From Gnetum montanum (taxonomy: Eukaryota; Streptophyta; Gnetopsida; Gnetales; Gnetaceae), in assembly GCA_015680685.1 (NCBI GenBank), contig MNCI01013830.1, positions 201,064-265,063 of the forward strand: a stretch of DNA of 64,000 nt. The letters are read 5' to 3'. The translations under genes were made by a program, and so were the position numbers. Positions 36,076 through 45,463 of this stretch are shown one piece after another (position 1 is the first letter of the stretch; each line of letters opens with the position of its first letter). Under the pieces are notes generated by a model. It saw only the letters and a list, made by a program, of their open reading frames with translations, was not told the origin of the DNA and made no database searches.

Positions 36076-38593
36076 ATGGCTCCCAAGACTCAGTTGGTGC
36101 TCACAAAAGTCGAGGAGGCATAGAAGGCTTTGAGACGTGGGTCGCGGGTGAGCATTCCAGCGTGGGAGGACATATCATTAACCTAGTGAGTTTTATACAT
36201 CTTTTCCATCCCTTTCTCTTTTCACCTTCTACCCTTTTCCACCCTATTTTTATGTCTTATTTGTTTTACTATTGATATTTTCTGTGGTTGTGTCTTTTTG
36301 ACTTTGTTGTTGTCATGGTCTTGCTTTCTTTTGGTCATCTCTATTGTGCAAGGGTCTCATAGTAGTGATGTGCAAGACCATTAATACCGTGACTATTTCC
36401 ACAGCTGCAGGACCAAGGTCCTCTAAGATGTTGGACTATGAAACCTTTGGGAGGAGGTTTAGTTGCATGTGACATAGGCACGTGTTCTATTTGGGTCTGC
36501 TATTAGTTATCTTATGGCTACGCCAAGTTACTTGCATGTTCTTGCTATGCTAGGCTTCTACATCTTTGTTATGCTATGATGAACAGGGATCATGCTATGC
36601 TTCACTTATGATCGGCTAGGCACTACTATGTTGTGCACGTATTATGTTCATGTTTGAGTTCATTGTCTGCTGTTTCCATTATGCAAGGTAGGGCCAAGGT
36701 CTAGGTTGGTCATTTTGGATCTGGAAGGAGTCTTGTGTCATGTAGGTGGACCTATGGCCAACATTCCCCCTCATTTGATATGCTTGGAAGGTCGAGCGAT
36801 TTGGTTTAGAGACGGGGCGTGAGACTTCCTACAATTTCTCCTCAGTTGGTTTAGTCTCATGGTTTGGTCTTCTTCGGATGAGGTGCGGGTGTCCAGCGTG
36901 ATAGAGGTCTTGTTGCCAAGGGCAAATCAGAGTGTCTTGAGATATATTTTCGATGACGTGACTTTGGTTAGGCTGGGAGGAGGGTCTTCTCCACACTCCA
37001 TAGGGTTGAGGTGCTTAGCTTGGATTTGGGACATGTCGGAATACCAGTGCTATCATCCTTTCAACACGTTGTACCTCACACGCCACATGACGACATATTT
37101 TCTAAACCCATAGGGGACCGTTTACTGCATTGGCGGGTGAGTTTTACGTCTCTATTTCGTTGTGTAACATTGGCTATGCTCGGCCTAGTGTTGATGTTGT
37201 GCACTTGTCATCAAGTTCCATCTTAATGACGACGGGGTTCATGATCAACCTGATGAATTGGCCGCAGCTCAGCTAGCCCTGCAGGAATTCACCTCTACCA
37301 AGAGCTTGCAAGTGGGCATGATTGCTCTTTGTGGGAAAGGGTACTGTCCCCACTTACGCATGCTTGCCTCTTTCTACGGTAATTTCAGGATGAAAGGCTA
37401 GCTGGAAAAGGAGTGGAGGGAGCCTTTTAAGCAAGTTATGCTCGAAGAAGTCTTAGCGACTGAACTCCCACTATTCCCCTCACCGTATAGGCCTGGTGGG
37501 TTAACAAGCAGGTGTCATTTTTTTTAGTGTTTTATGATCATTGCTGTAGGAGTGAAGAAGCCCTGTGAAGTGATGATGGTGACCGCCAATGGGCAAAGGG
37601 GAAACTTCTACTTCAAATACAGTGAGGTATCAGCAAGCTAGAGCAAGTCGGAACGGGGGGTTCCAGGCCCCTTTCTTAGAAGAATTCAGATGGTCAGGAT
37701 TATAGATTTATTTATGGCACAAGATCTGGGTGTTCCTGTTGCCAAGATGCTTTCCCTGGTCAACTCCTTTTCTAGGTAGGAGAGTCACTTTCACACATAC
37801 GTGTAAGGTGTGTAGGTGGTCATTGACATTAATGACTAGCTATTCACAGATTTGTTCAACATTCCTAATGATGATGTCGATGTCATGTCGAAGGGTAAGC
37901 AAGAGTTGACCCTCTATAAGCAGCATATTGAGGAGTGGTTGAGGCTCACCAAGGAGTGGAAAGGGTTCCCTATGGAGAAACTTAAGGATGGTCCTGCCAT
38001 GGGCATATACCCGATCTTTTGTGCTCATGCATTCCCTCAATTGCTTACCCAAGGAAAGGTCTTAGGGCTTGGGTAGGCTTGGGTCATGCAGGAAGTCGTG
38101 GAGGAAGGGGCCCATCATAACTGGGCTGAATTCCTATGTAATGGCTTGTAGGGTGAGATTTTGGGGCTTCGTGAGCAAACAGAGTCTCGTTCTAACATGC
38201 ACTACGCCTTCTACATTGGCCGTCTGAAGCACTTTGCGGAATTCCTGGTGGTCCAGGAGGATGGGATCTAGTCCGAGTTGGATCGTGAACAGATTCCCAA
38301 GCCATGGATTCAATAGATCTTTCAGACCATGCAAGCCTAGGCTCCTCTGGAAGTGGTCAGGGATTCATTTTCTGTAACGACTAAAGGTCTGACGGTTCGT
38401 AGTGCTTGTGGCCAGGACAACGTAGGGGAAACCCCCCCTACCATACTCACCAACACGATCCAGGATGATCGTCTTATGGCTAAGGCCATTCCTATGGAGT
38501 TGTGGAGAAAGAGACGTCCCCCTGTTATGGAAAGCCCTCGTGAAGAGAAGCAATGACTATGGTTCAAGTTGCGACGAATGCAACCCACTATTG

Positions 38594-38710
38594 GTGAGCA
38601 TTTAGAATGCTAACTATTTCATGCTTAGCTCAGTGGTGCTTTGTTGCATGGTATCAGTTTTAAGTTAATCAACTTTGATTTATTGTGTGTATACCTTTTG
38701 CAAATAGCAG
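38594..38710 (+). other. Predicted intron in aORF-2 (before the Glu/Lys-rich exon)
   Basis: Donor GTGAGC, T-rich interior, end TTTTGCAAATAG or CAG three bases later. 117 nt, a typical plant intron size. It joins the frame containing MQPTIG to the charged exon EEEGEEKGDEE. Confidence 0.65.
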
Positions 38711-39025
38711 AAGAAGAAGGCGAAGAAAAAGGTGACGAGGAAGTGTCAGTCCTCAGACCAGGGGTGACAAATAGAGACACGGGGGGGCCCGCTTTTGGAA
38801 GAGAGGGCACTGGCTAGGGATACTGGGGCTCCTGTCTTCGAGGTAGGGGCTCTTGTCATTATGGAGCCTCTTCCTACAAGCGAAGAGGTGTCCTCCCAAA
38901 ATAAGAAAGACACGGGAAAGCACCAGTGATTGAATTAGGAGTTCTTACGAACTTGGCTAGGCCATCTACAGAACCTACCACAATTGTGTTGGACCAGCAT
39001 GATGCGAGACAATAGCTGAATACTG

Positions 39026-39123
39026 GTGAGCTTAGGTTTTGGATGTATCTTACTATAGTTCAGTTCGGTTGTTGCTGTTATGCTTAATTGTGGTTGCTGC
39101 TACCATGCTTAATTATGCGGCAG
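39026..39123 (+). other. Predicted intron in aORF-2
   Basis: Donor GTGAGC after LNTG, T-rich interior, acceptor GCGGCAG. 98 nt. It joins the charged exon to ATIDVPGPSLPRMKSWAEIP. Confidence 0.65.
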
Positions 39124-39262
39124 GTGCTACCATTGATGTACCAGGACCTTCTCTGCCCCGGATGAAGTCATGGGCTGAGATTCCTAACAAGTTTACATTT
39201 GTCTAGGGGCTTGTTGACGACATGATCAAATGCCTTCAATAGGCAGATCCTCATGCGGGTGG

Positions 39263-39350
39263 GTAGGAGTGTTAATAGCCCCTATCATGTTACACTACAA
39301 CTCTAAACGTATTGATTTATGTTATGTTAATGTGGTTATATTTTCTACAG
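39263..39350 (+). other. Predicted intron in aORF-2, position shared with aORF-1
   Basis: Donor GTAGGA, acceptor TTTTCTACAG, 88 nt. In E1 the corresponding exon pair (MKPWVEIPNKV... and PLVEWDLNQDMEFESL) is also split by an AT-rich segment, ending CTATCTTAG at 12359. Confidence 0.7.
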
Positions 39351-40175
39351 CCTCTTAACTCAAATGGGAGCTGGCTCGACCTATGGAAATTAGTGCAGTG
39401 TCTACACTTTCGTCCAACATGAATGAAGTGCCTTGTCATGTATTTGAAGAGGCTTACAAATGCGTTTTGCATTTGGCAAGCACCCTATGGGATTGTAGTC
39501 ACACCAATGACGAATTGTGGAAATGGGCTCATAGTAGTGAGTAGAGAGAGATGCAACTAGTTTCCGAGGTGAAGAACCTCAAGTCGAGGATCGATTTTCT
39601 CATGAACCGTAGTCTCGACCACATGGGATCGCAAAGGGCTGTGGTCGATCACGCTAGATTTTGGACCATCGTTCATGAGAATGTAGAATTCACCTATGAA
39701 ATAGTCAAATAGTAGATGCAAATGAATTTGCTGGCCCAGAAGTGCCAAGATATGAAAGACATCAACACCAAGATCTTCAAATGAGGGAAGGCCCAGAGGG
39801 ACCACAAGTATACATACAAGCAAGAAAATGAAACCCATCGAAGGCTATATAGAGACACTACTATGGAGGCATTCTCGTATGAGGCATTTGTGAAGGCCAT
39901 TGCTGCTTCTGAGGCCTATGCCAAGTTTAAAGAGTAGGTGTAGGTCATGGAGTCTCTAGATTTGGGGGTGACCCTTCCTACAGGGGAGACCGCTACCACC
40001 TCCCTTTCCCCAGGACCTCTAAGATGGATAATTTTGGAAAGGGAGAAATTTGCTGCTATGAATGCTAAACCTAACAACATGCCTTGGGTGAATATCTCGA
40101 TGGAAGGAGATTGAACATCATCTCAGGCTTAGCCTAGACCATATACCTCTTGTGACGGACATGGGCTCCCCTCAG

Positions 40176-40257
40176 GTTAGTTGCTTTAATGCTCTGCTAC
40201 AGCTATCATTTATCACATTTGTTGCCCCTACTAACTACTTTATCCTTTGGGATGCAG
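40176..40257 (+). other. Predicted last intron in aORF-2
   Basis: Donor GTTAGT, acceptor GGGATGCAG, 82 nt. It precedes the short acidic terminal exon. E1 has a similar short acidic terminal exon after an intron-like stretch. Confidence 0.6.
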
Positions 40258-40392
40258 GCTCTTAACAAGGATGTGAGGCCCGTGGAGGGAAGGGATGAGG
40301 TGTTGGCAGGGGGCAATACAGGAGCAGACGATGTGCAAGTGAACATGGTAGAGACAAATGGCGAAGGTGATGTGAACAAGGATAGCTTGTGA

Positions 40393-40820
40393 GGGCATGA
40401 GAGCAGATCCCCCCCCCCCCTCTCCCCTTCTTTTTTATTTTGGAAGAGTTTATAGATACTTCCAATAAGCAAAAATTTTGAATGAAATGTGAAAATTCCA
40501 AAAAGGAAAACTGGTTCATGTTATTATGTGTGTTATGTGAATTTTTTGTACTTTGGGATGCTAATTTTACGTCATTTCGGGCCGTTTGTTAGTTTTAGGT
40601 CATTTTGGACCATATGTTAGTTTTAGGCCATTTCGAGCCATTTGCGTATTGTGCTGAAAAGATGACACCCTGGTGGGTTTACTGGAAAAAAAATATGCGA
40701 GGACAGCGACGGGGTGAGAGGTTGCAAGGCTACTATGCTACGCATAGCTATCTCCTGACCTTTCATGAGTTGACAGGGACATAAGGTCGAGGCGTTTTCC
40801 TAGAGCCCTCATTTGTGCCA
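40393..40820. repeat. Convergent spacer with ~28-bp tandem repeats (E2)
   Basis: Lies between the tails of the antisense gene and protease. At 40555-40660 three copies of a 28-bp unit (GTTAGTTTTAGGTCATTTTG and variants) stand in tandem. A C-run of 12 sits at 40409-40420. Same repeat family as 55320-55600 in E3, and placed like 10855-11010 in E1. Confidence 0.75.
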
Positions 40821-41576
40821 CTATCCTCCACTTGAAAGGGAAACTCCACCCAGACATTTTCTATCTTCATCTTCATTTGCTATATGGTTGGTGCATCCGT
40901 GAACAGGAACTTCATCTTCAAAGGTTGTAACTTTTGAACCTTGCTCTACATTTAGGTTACTAATTACTTGCGTTACCACCCCATCACCATGGATTATCAC
41001 CTCCGTTCCCTCGTATGGTAAATGGATTTCCTGGTGTATAGGTGAGGAAATAGCCTTGATTTGTGCTAACCACGATCTTCCCAAGATTAGGTTAAACCTA
41101 GGCATTTCTTCCACTACAATGAATGTTGCGTCTGTGAGGAGGTCGTTCCCCACTATGAAGTTTACGTGAACTGTGCCTTTTACCAGGACACATGCCCCAT
41201 TGAAGGACCACAGGCATGATGTTGTTGTTGGTTTGATCTGGTCAACCAACCCCAGTTTCTCTATGATAGGCAAAGAGATGACATTTGTGATGGTTCCATC
41301 GTCAACATGCACCCTTCGGATTCGATATTGACCAACCCAAATTGTGAAGAAGAGAGGTGTAGTAGTCACTTGGCCCTTTTTGGGATCTTCCTTAAGGGCT
41401 TTGTTGATGAAAGTTACTGGAGGTGTAGACTCCATGGGTGTGGAGGGGAGTATGATTGAGTGGATCCTTTTCTCATCTACCAACATGTTTTCATCGACCG
41501 GGATCACCGTTAACATGCGGACTAGAGCCTCACGATGAGAGGCGGATACCATGACTAAGTCGTATAGGCTTAACAT
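40821..41576 (-). CDS. Aspartic protease region of E2 (longest surviving frame of the element)
   Basis: A 251-residue open frame. SHREALVRMLTVIPV at the front is shared with E1 and E3. The active-site block RRVHVDDGTITNVISLP comes at about residues 91-107, the flap region LWSFNGACVLVKG near 122-134, and the C-terminal NLILGRSWLAQIKAIS near 164-179, followed by the conserved PIHQEIHLPYEGTEVIIHG. This is the retropepsin that matures Gag-Pol. The frame is part of a gag-pro reading unit and does not continue to RT, which is 5.6 kb away beyond the antisense gene. D-D-G replaces D-S/T-G, as in E0 and E1. Because the element is otherwise decayed, a functional product is unlikely. Confidence 0.85.
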   Translation of the reverse strand: MLSLYDLVMVSASHREALVRMLTVIPVDENMLVDEKRIHSIILPSTPMESTPPVTFINKALKEDPKKGQVTTTPLFFTIWVGQYRIRRVHVDDGTITNVISLPIIEKLGLVDQIKPTTTSCLWSFNGACVLVKGTVHVNFIVGNDLLTDATFIVVEEMPRFNLILGRSWLAQIKAISSPIHQEIHLPYEGTEVIIHGDGVVTQVISNLNVEQGSKVTTFEDEVPVHGCTNHIANEDEDRKCLGGVSLSSGG

Positions 41577-42810
41577 GGTATTTTTTTGCTTTAGAGTTTG
41601 CCCAACCTAGGTTAGGACATTCAAGAAGTCTTTCCCACTCACCTGTTTGACACTCTCCTCCTCGATCCGTCCTAGAAGATGAATCTCCTGAGGGGAGATG
41701 GCCCCAGACCTAGGTTCAAATTTTTGGTGACAGGATGTAATAAGTTGTATGCTTGCGTTGATCTTCATCAAAGGTGATGAAGGTGCGAGTTTAGAGGGCA
41801 AAAGCGTAGTTTTAGAGATGCTTTTGACACTGTTCCTTTTCAACACCTCACCCATCGCATAGGTTTCTCGTGTCATAGGGAGAGGAAGCTATTTGTTGCT
41901 GCGCAAGATGGAGGCTGTTGAAGACACCGATGTTCTAATGAAAAATGGGGCTAGAGGTGTTAGCGGACGGGGTTGTATGGCCCCACCAATGGGTGGTGCA
42001 GAGGTAGATGTTCTTGATGGGACTTTCAAGATGAAGGGAAACTATGGGCTTGGACTGGTCATTGGTGGCATGGGTGTACTACGTTGAGGCACACGAATCA
42101 CAAATGGTTGGAAGGATGGTGTGGGATCATTGTCAATACCTATGGCATTGATTATGTAATTGGCATTGTTGGCATTGAGTGGGTCGGTATAGATGTACAT
42201 GGATTGGTTTTTAGGATGTATTGGGCTACCTTTATCTAGCACCAGATGCCCTAGGTCAATCATTCTTTGGATGTCATCTTGCAACGATAGACAATAATCC
42301 GTGGTATGACCACATAATTGATGGTAATCACAAAACCTATCCAGCCTAAAACCTTAGGAACTGGAGGTTTGTTGGACAAGGCTAAAGAGGGGTTTCTAAG
42401 GAGCTTGCAGTAGCGTTGATGTCTCATGTTTGCTTCTTCTGACATCTGCTTGTGTTGAAGGTACCCCCTAGCAACAGTTTCTTCAGGAGTTCTGAAGGTT
42501 TAAGGGGCAGTGGCATATATTTTAAATGATCTTTACTCTTGAAATTAGGTTTAGTGTATGTAGATGTCTGGGATGTGGGGGTGGCAAGTTGTAATGCTTG
42601 GCCTGGCTTGGGCCCTGAATTGGCTGCTGGCACAGTTGGTTTCTTGGTATTCTTGTTTCCACTGTTGCTATGTTTGGGCTTAGCCTTAGCAGCCACAGCA
42701 GCCACCAAGGTCGTTGGGGCCTTGCCTTTGTCTTTCCTTGCAAAACTGTTCCTATAAGTGACGTAAGCTGGGTCTTTACTTGCCTTGGCTGCATCTTGTA
42801 TGCCTTTCAT
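41577..42810 (-). pseudogene. Gag C-terminal half of E2 (N-terminal core deleted)
   Basis: Begins MKGIQDAAKASKDPAYVTYR (42810), which corresponds to the region after the capsid-like core in E1 and E3. A Lys/Pro-rich linker and MPLPLKPSELLKKLLLGG follow. The knuckle-like FVITINYVVIPRI/QLCGHTTDYCLSLQ stretch (about 42330-42270, frameshifted) is continuous with QDDIQRMIDLGHLVLDKG (42282 on) and PFVIRVPQRST. The block 41876-41607 connects to protease. The core motif (KYNGEG-type) present in E1 and E3 is absent between here and the leader repeats, so several hundred bases of gag have been lost. Confidence 0.75.
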
Positions 42811-43049
42811 TTGAGCAAAAGCCTTTCATTCTGAGAGACTGACGTGCTTCTGGTGTTGGATTCAACCGTTGCTCGGCACCAGTAGTGCCTCGGGCTACAA
42901 AGGGTAGCTCCATGTTGGAGATATCGACAGCGCTGGAGACAGAAGTCATCATTAAGCAAGTGATTATGCGAAAATGCTAGAAATATTATGTGACAATGGT
43001 AGAAAATGTGAAAGAATAGCAGGATTCAACAAAATGAAGACAGGTGGCT
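42811..43049 (-). other. Remnant of E2 leader/gag start
   Basis: Short non-coding stretch that abuts the leader repeats. The missing gag core would have stood here. Confidence 0.45.
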
Positions 43050-43650
43050 TTTCGTCCTGCAGGATCCCAGAGGGACCGTCGAGGCGACTAACCTATGCCA
43101 CACAAGATGGAAACAGACTCAAAGTGTGTCACACTCTCTCTTGTGCTAGCTAGGACACAGGACTCATGCAAGACCACTATGAAGGAAGTAAGTTAAATCA
43201 TCATCCGAAGGAATATTATCTCATAGGGTTCCAGAGGAACGGTCGAGGTGTGCAAACAACCACAAAGGGTGTCGATTCTATGCTAATGCAGGATGTGGAA
43301 GGCATACGAGACTACTGTAAGATGAGCAAATTAACTAGCAATCAGGTAAATCTTATGTCTCGCATGATCCTGGAGGGACCATCGAGGCGATCGGTTTGTA
43401 CCACATGGAATGAGGTAAATAATGCAAGCGAGAAAACTGTAGGATGGGTAAATTAACTAGCACTCAGGCAGGCTTTATTTCTCTCAAGGTCCAAGAGGGA
43501 CCGTCTAGGTGACCGATCTGCACCAGACGGGGTGAGGTGCAGTATGCAAGTGAGACGACCGTAGAATGAGCTAGTTAACTGGCAATTGGAGGCCTTGTGT
43601 CCTGTGGGGATCTAGAGGAACCATCGAGGCGACCGATCTACGTTGCACAG
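43050..43650. repeat. Leader tandem repeats of E2 (five units)
   Basis: The phrase GATCCCAGAGGGACCGTCGAG and variants occur near 43063, 43218, 43364, 43489 and 43606, each followed by GGCGACCGATCTACACC-like words. Spacing is about 155, 146, 125 and 117 bp. They lie between the primer-binding site and gag, that is in the RNA leader, where packaging or dimerisation signals are usual. Confidence 0.82.
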
Positions 43651-43754
43651 AACTCAAACAACTGCAAGAGGGTGTCACGTCTACGCTCATGTGTATCAAA
43701 GCGTAGAAGGCTCACAGAACTACCATGACATATGGAAAAGGCACAAAAAGGCCC

Positions 43755-43773
43755 TTCTTCTAGTGCCTAAAAC
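43755..43773 (-). promoter_or_regulatory. Primer-binding site of E2
   Basis: The minus strand after the LTR end reads GTTTTAGGCACTAGAAGAA; E3 has GTTTTTGGTGCTAGAAGG at the same place. The shared form TGGTGCTAGAAGG would pair with a tRNA 3' end reading CCTTCTAGCACCA. I cannot assign the tRNA. Mutations (TGG to AGG) mark decay here. Confidence 0.6.
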
Positions 43774-45458
43774 TATAGCGACCGAAAACATCAGCATCTG
43801 GAATAACGCCATGGTTGGCGGACACAACAGTTTCAACCTCGTGCCCACAGGATGGTGGTGCTGGACATATGCGAACACAGGGTGCCCTGAATGGTCTGGT
43901 CAACCAGATAGGGACTTATGTTGGCGTCAATATAGCATTTTGCAATATAAACTGTACGAGTTGTAGCATGGTGCTTGCAGTGGGAAAAGAAAGGGACTAA
44001 AAATGCAACGACGATGCGAAATAGTAAATGAACATAAGTGCAAAAATGATACGAGACAATGCTTGAAGGTGAAAAAAACTAGAAAATAATACAAGGAAGC
44101 TAGATAGTAAATAAGAAGTAATATGAGATACAATTAGGAACATGCACCACTTTAGAGCTATTAATCTATCCGGTTAGGGAGTGGCACAATTGGTGGCACG
44201 ACGTGACAGAGTGCAGAAAGTCCTGAGAGTGTCCGAAGCATGCTGGGAAGTAGAAAAGAAAATAACTGTGCACTTGGGCATAGACTTCGCATATATACAA
44301 TGCGGGCGAGATCCTACCAAGGTGGTAGAATGAGACCCCAAGCTTTTCACCAGCCGAGAGAGGTTCCTTTTATAGATTGCTGGCCTTCCCTTTTCTTTTT
44401 CTTAATGTAAGATGTAGGTATTTTTCTTTTGCTTTTGTTTCAATCCAGGAGACTCCCCTTTTCTTTTCTTTCCCTTTTTTTTATTTTTGCGGATCGGCCC
44501 TTTGCATGCTGTTTGATGGGCTATTTATAGGGCTAAAGGTAGGTAAAGGTGATCATTTGAATATTACGTGTTGCAGACCTTCGCCTCCTCACTGGCGCCA
44601 CATGAGCCATTTTTAACCATTGGGCTTGCTAGACTGTTGTGATGCGAGCAATAACTATGGTCCTACTACATCATGACTGCACCGCTAGCTCCTAGAGGCA
44701 TGTGCCAATGGATCGATTGAGGTGGACTGCATTGATGTCACGTGGCCACTTGCCTGCCATGCTATGTTTTGCGACATGGCCTGCTTATTGTGGCGTAGCA
44801 TCTTGTTGCATGTCTTGTTGTATGTCACATACTTACTACATGATGCTACGCTACATAGCGTAGTGACTACGACCATTTTGCTAATTTTTAATCCATATTG
44901 CCATAAGTTTTGCAGACTTTGCTGATTTTTCCTTCCGAACCACCTTCCATCCCTTTCCGTAGGATTGCTATGCCTTGCTGCGCCATGTAGCTCAGCGTAG
45001 CGTAGCAGCAGACATGATTTGTCACTTCCTAGCGAAAAGAGACATCACTATAGAGCTTGAGATTGGGCGAGGGATGTGAAGTTGTTGCTATGCTATGCTG
45101 TATGTCATTGCGTAACGTAACATCTTGCTCCGCTGTTGTTTTTTAGGGCTTGCTACGCTATGCATCGTAGCATAGTAGGCTTTGCAACTTAGTAAACTTG
45201 CTGAACTACTTCTCCCATGCATCTAGGCTACTATCGCTGATTCTAGACACTGTTTTTGAGCAGGCTGCCGGCTGTTTGGATTACTTTGGAAGGTGGACGA
45301 GTTGGTATGGAACTCGCCCATGCCTAAAGTAGAAAATTTAATAAATTGGCCATCCTGGACTCAGAACGTTCTTTCCCAATGGACTACGGTGGTTTTGTGT
45401 GGACTGCAAGGGCCTGGTGAAGCCAGGATGACCCCGCATTTTCTTTTAGGGTGTTTCA
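43774..45458 (-). repeat. 5' LTR of E2 (right copy)
   Basis: Pairs with 28835-30462. On the minus strand it starts TGAAACA at 45458 and ends at the primer-binding site; its terminal CA has decayed to TA (CTATA). Contains the TATA box and a GC-rich segment with palindromic CTACGC/GCGTAG words. Confidence 0.92.
44521..44530 (-). promoter_or_regulatory. TATA box of the E2 promoter
   Basis: CTATAAATAG in the upstream LTR, identical to the other LTR copy, followed on the minus strand by GCCCATCAAACAGC. Transcription of the element would start roughly 30 bp further left. Confidence 0.72.
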
Positions 45459-45463
45459 GTCTA
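45459..45463. repeat. Target-site duplication GTCTA, right copy (E2)
   Basis: Identical to 28830-28834 and directly after the LTR terminus GTGTTTCA. Confidence 0.93.

Larger units (their letters stand above)
36076..40392 (+). pseudogene. Spliced antisense ORF of E2 (aORF-2), unknown function, decayed
   Basis: Runs rightward, against gag-pol. Possible start MAPKTQLVLTKVEEA (36076); exon 1 ends before GTGAGT at 36186. Blocks in order: LDYETFGRRFSC (36430-36465); IPVLSSFQHVVPHTPH to GDRLLHWR (37040-37136) then donor GTGAGT at 37137; DELAAAQLALQEFTSTKSLQ and HLRMLASFYGNFRMKG (about 37250-37400); DLFMAQDLGVPVAKMLSLV (37705-37760); open frame 37852-38076 with EEWLRLTKEWKGFPMEKL; MHYAFYIGRLKHFAEFLVV (38197-38253); RDSFSVTTKGLTVRS (38357-38401). 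Clear introns: 38594-38710, 39026-39123, 39263-39350 and 40176-40257. Exons between them are Glu/Lys-rich, then KSWAEIPNKFTFV, then a coiled-coil region (39352-40130). The acidic last exon begins ALNKDVRPVEGRDEV. Stops are mostly TAG. No known domain recognised. Confidence 0.78.
28835..45458 (-). mobile_element. E2: LTR-to-LTR Tat-like Ty3/gypsy retrotransposon with antisense gene
   Basis: A 16.6-kb element, transcribed leftward. It is bounded by two related LTRs with TG...CA ends (start TGAAACA, end GCTACA on the minus strand) and a perfect 5-bp target duplication. Order along its own sense strand: LTR, primer-binding site, leader repeats, truncated gag, protease, short repeats, antisense gene, RT, RNase H, second RNase H, integrase, short repeats, polypurine tract, LTR. 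In the first 138 aligned bases of the LTR outer ends I count about 24 mismatches, some 21 of them transitions. This is therefore an old insertion whose mutations look like cytosine deamination. It is more GC-rich than its surroundings. Confidence 0.93.

Noticed and set aside
37512-37549. GT...AG segment taken as an intron of the antisense gene
   Set aside because: At 38 nt it is too short for a plant intron; the true donor is probably further upstream and could not be fixed.
42522-42794. Second minus-strand frame and a plus-strand frame overlapping gag
   Set aside because: Shadows of the Gag linker frame (42810-42424), which alone aligns with E3.
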